DNA of 30,076 bases from Priapulus caudatus (taxonomy: Eukaryota > Priapulida > Priapulimorpha > Priapulimorphida > Priapulidae): assembly GCF_000485595.1 (NCBI RefSeq), contig NW_014577527.1, positions 96,604-126,679 of the forward strand, written 5' to 3'. Shown one piece after another: positions 1 through 10,123 of the stretch (position 1 is the first letter of the stretch; each line of letters opens with the position of its first letter). The notes below the pieces were generated by a model, which saw only the letters and a list, made by a program, of their open reading frames with translations, was not told where the DNA came from and searched no databases. A program made the position numbers and the translations under genes.

Positions 1-210
1 TTGCGATCGATAAATACGGTGCCGAGTCCGCGCGGTGTGTCCGGTCTCACGGCAGCGTATTTCGCACGCGATCCCATACGCCCGGCTGATCGCTCGCATT
101 CAACATGTTGAATATTTCCGCACGGTTTTCCATCGCTGGCGTACAGCGCATGCGCTTGCGCCAGCGCGCCCAAGGGGCACACGTAGCGAAAAAATGCCAA
201 TGGAAAATTG
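1..210. other. CpG-rich stretch with 16-base palindrome, no gene
   Basis: This GC- and CpG-rich start of the window contrasts with the AT-rich DNA after it. It carries a perfect palindrome (ATTCAACATGTTGAAT, near 99-114) and repeated GCGC/CGCAC words. Short ORFs exist on both strands but show no recognisable protein. The texture resembles the subterminal DNA of the Harbinger element further on, so it may be the end of another DNA transposon cut by the window edge. That is inference only. Confidence 0.25.
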
Positions 211-272
211 GGCTACCACTTTTCATTTTGGGCCAGTAGAAATAAATTTCTGGTGGCCCGAGTGTCAAGCAC

Positions 273-293
273 TATGTATGTATGTATGTATGT
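273..293. repeat. (TATG)n microsatellite
   Basis: About five consecutive TATG units are visible directly. It follows a short imperfect hairpin at 209-262, where GGGCTACCA and TGGTGGCCC pair around an AT-rich core. Confidence 0.85.
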
Positions 294-295
294 AA

Positions 296-1110
296 TTGTT
301 ACTAATTGTTGTTTTTCTAACATGTATTCATTCGTTTTACAGTTACTAATTCAAAGCCAATTTTTTTGAAATTTTTCGTGAAGATTACTAACTCTTGTTT
401 TGTATATAAAACCATAATCCTATGTTGTAAATAGTTTTATTTTTCAAATAAGCTCTTGAAATAGTAAATGATGCATATGACTTTCTAAAAAAATGAAAAA
501 TAATCACATAACACCTGTTTTAAATTTTTTTTTTTAATTTTTAAATGAAAAATAATTTTTCAATTTTTTCAAAAAAAGCTTCAGCTTTCACGGTAGGGGG
601 GGGTAGTTGATCTCGAAAATTCTTTTTTTAATTAATTATTTGAATGTAAAAATACCTCAGCTTTCCAAATATGTATGGTTTTGATAGTCTAAAACTACTA
701 CAAAGTTTACTAATTAGCTCATAATGACTTGCTACCAATCTTTTTGTTTGCATCCTTAATTAATTGGACTCAGCAGGCCTTTTTTCCCATACGGAATTGT
801 AGTCTGAAAGGGTTAAAGGTGTGGTGCAGGTATGTTAAGTCACGTCATAAATATTAAGAAATCTTGCAAAAAAAGACTGTTTCTACATGTATATAATCTC
901 TGTTTCTCATAAGACATGTATATTATGTACTGCAAATTTTTTTAATAGTTTCCCAATAAATAATGCAATTATATACAGAATGATAATATTTTTGAGTATA
1001 GAGTTAAATACCGGTGAGTCATGAAGTGAAATAATTTAATCATTGTCTTTGCTGCCGTATATAACACTGAGTGAAACTGAATATTATTATAGACCTGAAG
1101 CATTTCTGTG
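296..1110. other. AT-rich intergenic DNA, nothing recognised
   Basis: Rich in A and T runs, with one isolated G8 run near 594-602. I see no ORF with coding character, no repeat pair with the rest of the window and no RNA gene. Confidence 0.6.
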
Positions 1111-1111
1111 A

Positions 1112-1440
1112 ATTTTCGTTTTAGGTGTTTTTTTTATCAATGCTGCCCATGTGTAGAAAAGCGATGCTCCTGGGATTGTCGGGGCAATGAAGAGGACAAT
1201 TGAGAACGTTGCGATGCCTTGGGATGAATTTAGACAAAAGCTGGTGAAAATGGGAAGTGACGGCGTATCGGTGATGATTGGGAACAAGAATGGTGTGGCG
1301 GCGACTGCAGCCTGCATTAGTCGCTGTACATTGTAATGCTCATAAATTGGAGCTGGCAAATTTTTTATTTGATGGAATATAGTCGTGTTGTATGTCATAT
1401 CGAAGAGCATCTTAAGGAGATTGCAGTGCAGTAGAAATTA
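1112..1440 (+). pseudogene. hAT transposase-derived (ZNF862-like) core fragment
   Basis: Plus-strand reading gives a stretch around KSDAPGIVGAMKR followed by WDEFRQKLVKMGSDGVSVMI and NKNGVAA. It ends, after a frameshift near 1325, with VHCNAHKLELA. In hAT-superfamily proteins the first catalytic aspartate lies in a (T/S)DG-x-x-(V/S)M-x-G context, and an HC-x-AH-x-LEL motif follows; both are present. The reading has an in-frame stop just upstream (GTG TAG, near 1156), the frameshift, and a stop after the LELANFLFDGI segment. The order is odd: this middle block lies upstream of the first exon of a similar gene at 2171. It is either a separate older copy or a displaced piece of the same gene. 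The longer minus ORF over it is a shadow. Confidence 0.75.
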
Positions 1441-1753
1441 TGAGCATATGGCCATTCTCATTGTTTATTTTGGGTAGCATTGAACAGCTCACTTGCGGTA
1501 TTGTTTTTTTTAATTATTGAGCAAATGAGCGGGGGACCATAATTCACTGAATTTGCTGTTATAATTATAACTTTGTCAACTGTTCTTTTTACTATCATGT
1601 GAAAAACATTTTCAAAATTTTCAAAGATATTTCTATAAATTTCGGCCATTTTTCTTTTTATCATTTGATAAGTTCTAATTTCTGTGATTTTTTATGTTAC
1701 AGTAACTTCTGTGTAGAGAGGGAGGGCAAGATGTACTTACACATCACCAGCAT
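1441..1753. other. AT-rich spacer, nothing recognised
   Basis: This AT-rich DNA has only short ORFs on both strands. No splice-consistent coding exon, repeat partner or RNA gene was seen. Confidence 0.5.
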
Positions 1754-1880
1754 CAGTGCTCGAAATGGACGGTCGCCCGGTCGCCACAGGCGACTGGAAG
1801 TACCACCGGGCGAGTAAAACATGCTAAAACAACCATAGGAGGTCGCCCGATTTTTTCTTCTTGGGCGATTCAAATTTTCC
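1754..1880 (+). mobile_element. Fragment of hAT-type miniature element (CAGTGCTC end)
   Basis: It begins CAGTGCTCGAAATGG and continues with GGTCGCCCGGTCGCC, GGCGACTGG and CGGGCGA words. The same order of motifs (CAGGGCTC, then TCCGGTCGTCC, GACGACTGG, CGGGCAACTAAAA) opens the larger element at 4609, so both belong to one family. CAG-type termini are usual for hAT elements. The matching right end was not found downstream, so this copy looks truncated. Confidence 0.6.
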
Positions 1881-2060
1881 AGATTTTTCCTACTCTCCGG
1901 AAAAAATAATGTCAAATATCATTAGCCAAAGTCATAAAACAATTATGAAAACCAAAAAAAATAACTGTAGTATGATAACTCAAATGCTGAAAATGTTTCG
2001 GCAGTCGATTAAAGTTTAGCTGGGGGCGGCCATTTCGTGTTAACTAGAACTCGCGTCTAC

Positions 2061-2073
2061 TGCCATCTAGCGG
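2061..2073 (-). promoter_or_regulatory. CTCF-core-like motif upstream of first exon
   Basis: Read on the minus strand the 13 bases are CCGCTAGATGGCA, which fits the bilaterian CTCF core (CC, A/G, C/G, C/T, AG, A/G, G/T, GGC, A/G) at every position. It lies about 100 bases upstream of the ATG at 2171. A GCGGCCATTT word, close to the YY1 site, is at about 2026-2035. A single motif match can be chance; binding is not shown. Confidence 0.35.
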
Positions 2074-2170
2074 TTGAAAACAAGACACCGTCGATCCTGA
2101 CGATACTATGTTGCTAAGCGATTGTATACAAATTCAAATTATATTTATAATCGGACAAAATATACAGAAA

Positions 2171-2522
2171 ATGGCAAGCGGATCTTGGGCGTTTTTAAAG
2201 CAGGTTCCAAGTGGGAGTTCGCCTAGTAAAAAAGCTAGAAAGTGAGTAAATGTAACTATAATGTTTTTTATCAAGTATAATAGCATTGACTAGTGTTTTA
2301 AGATTGTTTAAAGTAAATTTTAGTGTTCATTCAATAGTAACTATTTGCATGAAAACTAAAAGAGTAAATGAGGGTAATATACGTTTCCAAACAGTGAAAT
2401 ACTCCCTAAATGTGAAATATTTCGGAGACAAGAATTTAAAACAGTGTTTAAAAACAGCTGTTAAAACACTGTTAAAGCTCTGATGCATGTATATACATGT
2501 ATGTATATTGTCATAATATATG

Positions 2523-2565
<43 letters not shown>

Positions 2566-3305
2566 AAATTTATATTACTGAAAATATGGGTTATAGTATA
2601 TATTCAGCCTAAATTATTTACACTTTACAGTAATTAAATTGCACCAACACTTCTAAATAGGATAATAAGGAGATTAGACAAGTCCCAGCAATCATTTTTT
2701 CTGACAACCATTATGTTTTACCACGGTTTAGTATATTATTATTGCTGCCTAGCTTTATATATTATAATAATGTATTAAATAATATAGGTATGAACAACAA
2801 AGGAAGCCAAGAACAATGCAGGAGGCATGGAAAAAAGGCAGGACATGGCTTAAGATAGATCACCAAGAGCCTGTGATGAATTGTACCTGGTGCACATCTG
2901 CTTTTCCAAGCAATGACATCAAGAGGCTCCCATTGGACACCAAAGTGGCCACCTGTCAGGGTCTGTACTACCTGTACCACAACAGTGCTCTGAACAGGTA
3001 ATTAAGCACATGATAAATTTACCCCTACAACAATTGACAATATAATTATTATTATGCACTCAATAACCTAACTTAAACTACTACATGTAGTAACACTAGG
3101 TTACCCGTTTCTATGGAAGGTCAAATCTGAAGGACTCGTTTCATTCTTTGAGCCTGAAAGTGATGCTGCCCACTAGAATTGGCGGAACAAGATGGGTAGG
3201 ACACCTCTTGAGAGCCCTGGTGAACTTCATGACAGGCTATTATACAGGGCAATCAAGCAGCACATTGAGCAGGTAACAGAGACTGTTGGTGTCATGGTCA
3301 TATTA
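2171..3305 (+). pseudogene. hAT-derived ZNF862-like gene, 5' exons, disrupted
   Basis: Three exons fit by splice site and phase. Exon 1 is 2171-2241 (MASGSWAFLKQVPSG, donor GTGAGT). Exon 2 is 2788-2997 and begins by completing the split Lys codon. It holds FQ-type finger residues (QEAWKKGRTWLKIDHQEPVM, NCTWC) and ends YYLYHNSALNR, donor GTAATT. Exon 3 is 3120-3305, starting on the G that completes that Arg, and gives SNLKDSFHSL and LPTRIGGTRWVGHLLRAL. TRIGGTRW is a hallmark of the hAT-transposase-derived ZNF862-like family. The DDE middle between the finger and YYLYHNSALNR is absent here. A one-base loss or two-base gain near 3240 shifts the frame into RAIKQHIEQVTETVGVMV. A Harbinger element then interrupts it at 3306. 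The introns are 546 and 122 bases. The product would be a nuclear DNA-binding protein if intact; here it cannot be made whole. Confidence 0.72.
2524..2563. repeat. (TA)n microsatellite in intron 1
   Basis: An uninterrupted run of about 20 TA units lies inside the first intron of the ZNF862-like gene. Confidence 0.95.
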
Positions 3306-3840
3306 TGCCTCGGTCACACCTTTGCGTATTGGGCTTGCGTATTGCTGCGTATTGCTCGAACGCAGACATACGCAGATACACCCAATAAAGCGCAATGATG
3401 CGAGCTCACTACGTACTCAATACGCTGTCGCTCGCTAGTTTTAAAATTTTCTAAACTCTCGCAAGCAAACGCAATGTCAAATTGCATACGAGCGGGAGCG
3501 AGTGACAACCAGTGAATGCGAGCAATAGCGAGCGACAGCGAGTGACATAGCGCAGGTATACGCAATCATTCGCACCTCATTTTTTGGAGTGCGTGTCACT
3601 GCGTATAGCTGCATTTACACGATTTACCTCGCTGTAGCTCGATGTCGTTCGCATGATTGCGCGTATTGTTGCGCTGTTGCTCGCACACCGCTCCTAGCAA
3701 CACGAATCACTGCGATGGCCGCTCGCCTTGCTGCGAGTCTCGCTCGTGTGCCACTCGCTATGCTGCAAGTCTAGCTCGTGCGCCATTCGCTTTAGCTTGC
3801 TCTCGCTGGTTCCCGCACGCTTTAGCTCGCTAGCACTACG
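3306..3840. repeat. Harbinger left end and subterminal repeats
   Basis: After the terminal repeat come many copies of GCGTATTGCTG and CGCTCGC/GCGAGCG words in both orientations, able to fold into hairpins. The right subterminal region (11900-12294) has the same words inverted. In this superfamily such arrays serve as transposase/Myb binding sites; here that is inferred from position and repetition. Confidence 0.75.
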
Positions 3841-3949
3841 ATTGGCTGCCTAGCAGGATGATTGGCAATAAGACGGGGCGCCACACGAGTTGGAAATCAT
3901 ACTGCAGTCAACATTTGAAGAGTAAACAACTACCGGAGTACTAAAGAAG
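3841..3949 (+). promoter_or_regulatory. Probable promoter region of the Harbinger Myb-like gene
   Basis: Two ATTGG words (inverted CCAAT boxes) at 3841 and 3861 lie about 90-110 bases before the ATG. No TATA box is seen. The start context is AAGAAGATGC, with purine at -3. Confidence 0.35.
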
Positions 3950-4507
3950 ATGCCGAAAGCGAAAGCGAAAGCGAAGAAGGGAGTGACAACGAAGTTAGTT
4001 GAGCCGCCTCGGCCCTCATCGCCCCTACCGGCACCGGAGTCACATGTGTTGACTGAACAAGAGGAGCCGAGCTCCGAGGTCGACCTGCCTTCAGGAGCCT
4101 CGGTATCAGGAAATGAGCTACCCCCAGAAGCCGATGAACCTGCCGCTAAAAAGAAGAAAAGGACGATGAACGTGGCAAAGAACCCGCGAAAAGGGGTTGT
4201 CAACTTCACCGACGACCAAGAGAAGGAGCTTGGGGAGTGGCTCTTGACTAACCCCATGTTTTATGACAAGGGATGCAAAACATTCCGTGACTCAAGAAAA
4301 AAACAATCTGCAATTCATGATAAATGCACAGAGATGGGGATCGACCCAGGGGCCTACAAATCCTGGTACCACACAATGAGAAGCGGGTTCGGCCGACTCA
4401 CGATGAAAGTTGGATCCAGGGAATCAACCACTCGAGAAAAGTGGATCCTTGCCACTTTCTCCTTTTTGAAGTCCCACATTGTCAGGCATGAGTCCCGTCA
4501 GCTTGGT
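3950..4507 (+). CDS. Harbinger Myb/MADF-like DNA-binding protein, exon 1
   Basis: This exon encodes 186 residues from the ATG at 3950 to the donor GTAAGT at 4508, phase 0. It opens with a basic KAKAKAKK run, then an acidic/proline-rich linker and a KKKKR nuclear-localisation-like run near residue 70. From about residue 82 comes a trihelix/MADF-like fold with FTDDQEKELGEWLLTNPMFY, W-spaced helices (YKSWYHTMRSGFGRL) and EKWILATFSFLK. In PIF/Harbinger elements this second protein binds the element ends and carries the transposase into the nucleus. The reading frame is intact, with GC-rich codons unlike the surrounding DNA. The minus ORF of 135 residues over it is a shadow. Exon 2 lies 6.3 kb away because its intron was filled by other elements. 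Confidence 0.85.
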
Positions 4508-4740
4508 GTAAGTACATGTATATCATTATTTGTTGTGCTGTGATCAATTAATTACTAGCCAATATTCATTTCAGTAGAGTAGTGTGTTCATATTCCAATA
4601 ATAATATTCAGGGCTCAATTTTAACAGTCGTCCGGTCGTCCGTGACGACTGGATTTTCTCTCGGGCAACTAAAATTGCTTCCGTGGTTGTCCGGTGTCCA
4701 ACCTCTATAAAAATTCATTGTCTGGCTTGCTTGATACAAA

Positions 4741-4824
4741 TAACTAATCATTATACTGTATCTGTGTGTTCCAGGTAGCAGTCATCCTTTATGTTAAATA
4801 AACCAAGGAAGATGGTATCTATTT
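4741..4824 (+). repeat. 5' LTR (84 bases)
   Basis: Begins TAACTAATCATTATACTGTA and contains AATAAA (4797-4802), a possible polyadenylation signal. It pairs with 10139-10223 with a few differences. The primer binding site just after it was not identified with confidence. Confidence 0.8.
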
Positions 4825-4921
4825 ATGACTGCTACATATTCGGAAGTGTTCATCCAACCTCAGCTGCCTCGACCATCAACTGATCTCAACTGTCCACAGC
4901 CTTTGCTACTCTACTTGAAAG

Positions 4922-5910
4922 ATGCCACGATTGCAGTGCCCAATAGACGGGTGTGGTTGGGCGTCGCAGGACCTGGACGAAGCCTTCGCGGCAGCCCTAA
5001 CCGCCGCCCTCCAGATTCATGACAGAACTAGCCACCCCGCACAGGCCCATCCAGCACCTCAAAGACTCAAGCTAGACCCACCAACCATATCGGCTGGATG
5101 TGACCCAGATCAATGGTCATCATTCCAAAGGCAATGGGTCATGTACAAGATCGGGATGGCGATTTCTGACAATGTGCTGCCCACTGCCTGTTTTACTGCT
5201 GTGACATTGATTTACGGACAGACATGCGCGATCTGCGGGTGGACGTCGCTACCATGGCAGAGGCGGATCTTCTAGGTGCGATCAAGAGACTGGCTGTCAA
5301 GGACGAGAGCACCCTCGTCCATCGCATAAAACTGAGCAGGATGACCCAATCTCCTGGGACGGGTATTAGGACATTTTTGGCCAGCCTCCGAGGCCAGGCT
5401 GCCCTCTGCCAGTACAAGCCAACTGGCAAGAGCGCGCACTGCACCCATGTGTGTCGATTACAGTGATGAGATCATCAGGACAACCTCGTGAGGGGTATTG
5501 CTGACCCAGAAATCATGTCAGACTTGCTGGGTGACCCAAAACGGACAGAACCCTTGAGGAAACGGTATCTTTCGTCGCCCAGAAAGAGCAGGGGAAGGTG
5601 ACCAAGAGTGGCAGTGGGAGACTCGGGCGGGTGCCATGTGCAACACCCGTAATACCCCAAAAGGCACCTCCGGCGATTAAGAGCAGGTGGAGCGAAATGT
5701 TGGGCGTGCTTGGTCCTACTCACGGCGCCAGGAAGCGACCGAAAGGCCAGGTCCAACAACTGTGAGGCCTGGTCATTCACACTGTGCCAAATTTTGCTGT
5801 CAAGGGGCACTATACAACAGCATGCAGCAAGTGCACCACCTGCGGTAACTGGGGCCATCGTGACACCTCATCCAGAAGCTGTCCCCACGGCCGCAGGAAT
5901 CCGCCCAAGG
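4922..5910 (+). pseudogene. Retrotransposon gag, frameshifted
   Basis: A first segment from the ATG at 4922 starts MPRLQCPIDGCGWAS and carries a C-x4-C ... H-x5-H pattern, an N-terminal zinc-finger-like motif seen in Mag-like gypsy gags. It continues with PPTISAGCDPDQWSSFQRQW, the capsid-like part. The frame shifts near 5205 into a segment with LLGAIKRLAVKDESTL and FLASLRGQAALCQYKP. A late segment near 5800 has CTTCGNWGHRD, resembling a nucleocapsid zinc knuckle. At least two frameshifts and several stops break it. It would coat element RNA in virus-like particles if intact. Confidence 0.75.
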
Positions 5911-6149
5911 AACGCGCACCGGTAGGTGCAACCAGGATACGGGCCCACGACAAGGCTAGTTATGTGTACGACCAGTTGTGTCTGCGGATCACACTAGCCC
6001 TTGTGAGACATTCACTATGGAGTCAAAGCATCAAGACCAAGTCACTCGTCTCGAACATCATGTGTTTGATGGACAATGGGTGGCTCGCCCCTCAAACCCC
6101 ACCCCATGCTATTAGTGAGCATGACACCACTGCCTAAGGATCACGCAAC

Positions 6150-6360
6150 ATTCGGATACCCAATGCACGACACCTCCAGACTCAAAATCGCGTCACTATT
6201 TCCATGGTGGCTGACACAGGGTGCCAAAGCTCGATCATACCTCTCAATTCTGCTCACACCCTGGGCATTCAGACTCGGGACCTCCTCGGCGGTCAAGCTT
6301 GTGATGCGTGCGGGCTATAAAAGAGGACCTTGGCGTGATCGGAGCCATTGAGTCGATGTT
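6150..6360 (+). pseudogene. Retrotransposon aspartic protease remnant
   Basis: At 6204 the frame reads MVADTGCQSSIIPL. ADTGC is a form of the D-T/S-G active site of retroviral-type proteases, and the hydrophobic SSIIP that follows is usual for the family. The frame runs to a stop at 6319-6321. It lies between gag and reverse transcriptase, as expected. Confidence 0.65.
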
Positions 6361-6739
6361 GCCACCAGAGCTACCACGGTTCCATCAGGTCAACACGTTT
6401 GCTCTGTTACGTCTCTGGATACCATGGAGAAAGCCTTCCTTTGCAGGGAAACACTCATCACTCTGGGGATCATTCACCCGGACTTCCCCACCGCTACGGC
6501 TGCAACACCTCCGGACATCGCTGCGTCCGTGGACAGCTCCGAGGAGGCCACCTGCTCTTGTCCCAGACGCAAGCAGACTCCACCACCGATGCCCACCACT
6601 CTACCCCCAGGATTGGAGGCTACAGAAGAGATATGTGGAAGCACTGAAAGGATGGCTTCTTGACTATTATGGCGCGACGACATTCAATGTGTGTGAGCAT
6701 CAACCACTGCCACTTATGAAGTGTGAGCCTCTACAACTC

Positions 6740-7560
6740 CACGTTGACCCAACGCCAAACGCGGTGCCATCCACAAGCCAGCGCTTGTCCCAATCCACTG
6801 GCAGGATAGAGTCTATGCTGATCTCGAGAGGGACGTCCGCATTGGCGTCCTTGAGCGGGTCAGTCCCAACACACCCACAACATGGTGCTCCAGGATGGTG
6901 GTAACAGGCAAGGCTGATGGAACCCCAAGGCGACTGTAGACTTGCAACCACAGAATCGTCACTCCGTCCGGCAAACCCACCACGTGCCCAGCCCTTCCAC
7001 CTGGCAGACAGTGTTCCTCAGGGCATGAAGAAAACGGTGACAGACGCCTGGAATGGGTACCATTCCGGCCCATTCGCGAAGAGGAGCGACATTTCACACC
7101 GTTATCACGCCATGGGGGCGCTACAGGTACAAGGTGGCTCCACAGGGATTCCTGGCCAGCGGTGATGCGCCTACAACGCAGCGCTTCGATGCCATCATCA
7201 CTAACTTCCGAGACAAGGTCAAATGTGTGCACGATACCTGTAATGTGGACAAATTCAGTCGAAACAGCGTTCTTTCAGGCATGTGAATGCTTGACCTGTG
7301 TGCGCGCAATGGCATCACTCTGCACCCAGGGAAATTTCAAATTTGCCAGGAGACACTGTTGACTTTGCCAGGACTTACGATCACACCGACAAACGTACGG
7401 CCCAGTACCAAGTTCCTGGATGCCATCAGAAACTTCCCTACTCCACTGATATCACCGGTGCCAAGAGCTTGGTTCGGACTATAACCAGGGGCGTATGCAT
7501 TCGCAATGACGCGGCAGATGCAGCCCTTTCGCGCTCTAGCTGAAACCCTCCCAAAAATTC
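6740..7560 (+). pseudogene. Retrotransposon reverse transcriptase remnant
   Basis: Pieces in shifting frames give IHWQDRVYADLERD-type thumb-entry residues, then TVDLQP (about 6930), WGRYRYKVAPQGFLASGDA (about 7100-7160), FDAIITNFRDKVKC, LDLCARNGITLHPGKFQ and TPTNVRPSTKFLDAIRNFP. PQGFLASGDA matches the conserved region before the active-site loop. At the active site itself the codons 7227-7235 read Val-His-Asp where Val-Asp-Asp is expected, so one catalytic aspartate is lost. Several frameshifts are present. Confidence 0.85.
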
Positions 7561-7619
7561 TTGTGGACAGATGAGCTGGACGAGTTGTTGCCGCCAATCC
7601 AAGGAGGTCATCATCCAGA

Positions 7620-8110
7620 GAGATGAAAGCAAGGAGTGCGCCTATTCGACCCGCTCGACTGACATGCCTTGCCACTGACTGGTCAGTTGATGGCATTGGG
7701 TTCTTCATGATGCAGAAGTACTGCCAGTGCACTACCCGAACTCCTGTCTGTTGCCATGACGGCTGGAAACTCTGTCTGGTCGGCAGCAGATTCACACACC
7801 CCCCCAGAAAGTAGATATGCTCCCATCGAAGGCGAGGCCTTGGCTGTTGCGTATGCACTCCACCAAACACGCTACTATGTGCTGGGATGCAATGATCTAA
7901 TCGTCGCCACTGACCATAAGCCTCTACTCCAGATCCTGAATGATAGGTCGCTCACGCGACATTGACAACAGGCGACTCCTCAACCTCAAAGAGAAAACTC
8001 TGGGATATCAGGTTCACGAATCGTGCATGTGTCTGGCAAAAAGAACCTGGGCCCAGATGCCGCTTCTAGACACCCTGTCAGTCAGCCCGATCGCCTACGC
8101 CTGCCAGGTG
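7620..8110 (+). pseudogene. Retrotransposon RNase H remnant
   Basis: The frame from about 7650 gives LTCLATDWSVDGIGFFMMQK, with the first catalytic aspartate in ATDWS. Then come SRYAPIEGEALAVAYAL (catalytic glutamate in GEAL) and LIVATDHKPLLQIL (TDHKPL, conserved). After a frameshift near 7960 it continues RRLLNLKEKTLGYQ and VSGKKNLGPDAASRHP, the A-D-A-x-S-R type ending of the gypsy RNase H domain. Confidence 0.82.
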
Positions 8111-8429
8111 AGCCATCAGAACTTGACCTACTTGCCAACATGACTGTGTCCCGTCACGACACCCTGGCCAACCTTTGTCAGCATACAGAGGATACTGATA
8201 TGGCTGATACATGTCCACAGTCGCCGCCGCGACCACCAGTCTGAATGCTGCTATCACAGTCGTTACGTGGGACATGGTCCGTGAGGCCACAGCATCAGAC
8301 ACGACATTTGTCAACCTCATCCACCACCTGGAGTCTGGGTTTCCACTGGATTGCAGAGAGCTGCCCACAGACCTGCGTCCTTATCACCGCTACGCAGCCA
8401 GCCTGTGTGTTGTTGATGGTGTGATACTC

Positions 8430-9500
8430 ATGGGCCAGCGATTGTAATCCCGCCTGCGGCTTCGCACACAAATACTCAATGCACTCCACGCTGCCACCAA
8501 GGGGTCAGCGCGATGCGTGCACGGGCCATGGACTCGGTGTATTGGACCGGATATCACGTGACATTGCTAGAGTGAGGGACCAGTGTGCACACTGCCATCA
8601 GACGGCCAAGTCCAACCCGATGCAGCCCCCTTCCGACATAACACCGCCAGACTACCCTTTTCAGATGATCTGCAGTGACTACCTTACGTATAACAGCAAA
8701 GACTATGTAGTAATTGTGGATAGGTATTCAAACTGGCCCATGGTCTACAGGTCAGATGTCGGTGCTGAGGGCCTTCGTCAAGCGACTGCGTGAGACATTT
8801 GTGACATCGGCATCCCTGAAGAGTTGACATCTGATGGGGGTCCACAGTTCAAGGCAGGAAAGACACAGGAATTCTTGAAGGCATGGGGGTTAGACACAGG
8901 GTCTCATCCGTTTGCAAACCCACATGCTAACTGCAGGGCTGAACTGGGCTGTGAAAACGGTGAAACGCATGCTCATGGATAACACTTACCGCAGCAAGGG
9001 TCCCTCGATGTCGACAAGTTCGCAGAGAGCATTACTGATGTACAGGAACTCTGTCGACCCAGAGACAGAAGTCCTCTCCGGCACTGATTCTTATTCGGGC
9101 GACCCCATCGTGCATGCATCCCTATCCTCGCTGGCAGATTTCTTCCACACGAAACAATGGACAGAGCTGATGTCGCCATCGAGAGATGGCACTCGCTCGA
9201 CGGCACTCCAGGGAGCATGAACGGTGGAATGAACACACTCACCGGTTACCAGCACTGCAGGTGGGAGATCATGTCTACCTCCAGAATTTGGTGGGCAACC
9301 ACCCAAGAAGATGGGAACGCACCGGGACGGTCATAGAGGTACGGCAGTACCACCAGTATGCTATCCGTGTCGACGGTGCGGGCAGAGTCACTATCCGGAA
9401 CCGCCAACATCTTCGCAAGTTCACCCCTTTCAACAGAACTCCCAACGGGGGCACAGCAGTAGAATCCAGCCCAGTTGCGCAGCAACGCAGAAAGTGATCT
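8430..9500 (+). pseudogene. Retrotransposon integrase remnant
   Basis: An HHCC finger is recognisable: the LHAA segment near 8480 has lost one base, and CAHCHQTAK gives the CxxC. The core has MICSDYLTYNSKDYVVIVD (first aspartate) and LTSDGGPQFK near 8824 (second). The glutamate region NCRAEL near 8935 follows a frameshift. The C-terminal part (9240-9430) reads LQVGDHVYLQNLVGNHPRRW and VTIRNRQHLRKFTP, the chromodomain-free gypsy tail that precedes the end of pol. Multiple stops make it non-functional. Confidence 0.82.
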
Positions 9501-9860
9501 CCGATCACCCACTCACTTCCCAAGCAACACACCCACAGATGACCCAGAATCACATCCCATCACGATCACCGTTTGGCATCAGACGCCGCTCGTCCAAACA
9601 AGTCACCCACCGTGGCTCCTACGCCTGTACGTGTGTCCCAGACACCCCTAGCGCCACAGAGACTGAACTTCGATCGTTCGGACACCACTCGGACTCTCCT
9701 TGCCGATGATCCGGCTACGACCCGGGTACCAGCGTGCTATTGCCCGTCTCCAGCCTCACAATAAGCCTGGTACTAAGGAGCTACTGACACCGCGCAGGCC
9801 TGGCCGCCTAGTCAGGGAAGCAGAAGTACCAACACAGTGAGGGATGACAACGCCTGATCA
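9500..9860 (+). other. Degenerate end of retrotransposon coding region
   Basis: Proline- and serine-rich readings continue to about 9840 in shifting frames, probably the C-terminal tail of pol. No separate env-like ORF or membrane segment is seen. Confidence 0.4.
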
Positions 9861-9862
9861 AT

Positions 9863-10048
9863 GAGACACTGTTTTTAAAGACTCAGTTTTATTCAGAACT
9901 ATTCAGGGGTTGTTGTTTTTTGTGTGTGTTTTTTTTTACGTGTCCCGAGAGACTGTTAAAGGCACAGTTTTATTCAGAACTATTCAGTTGTTTTTCGTGT
10001 CCGAGAGACTGTTAAGACACAGCACATTTTCATTCAGAACTATTTAGT
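9863..10048 (+). repeat. Three-copy tandem repeat in retrotransposon 3' region
   Basis: A unit built on GAGACTGTTAA...CAGTTTTATTCAGAAC and ending ACTATTCAG occurs at 9863-9907, 9947-9987 and 10003-10048. Linkers of variable T/G-rich sequence separate the copies. It lies between pol and the polypurine tract. Confidence 0.75.
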
Positions 10049-10123
10049 TTTACCAGTGTCAGAGACGGTTAGAGAGACTGTTGGAGACTATTCAGTTTTA
10101 TATGTACCATAAAAACTTGTCCG

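Noticed and set aside
1087-1410. 107-codon minus ORF
   Set aside because: Shadow of the hAT-like core fragment, whose conserved motifs are on the plus strand.
3306-3860. CRISPR-like appearance of repeated CGCTCGC/GCGTATT words
   Set aside because: Spacing is irregular, repeats occur in both orientations and the context is a eukaryotic Harbinger end.
3850-4257. 135-codon minus ORF
   Set aside because: Shadow of the Myb/MADF-like exon on the plus strand.
7337-7870. 177-codon minus ORF
   Set aside because: Antisense to the reverse transcriptase and RNase H remnant; no protein features of its own.
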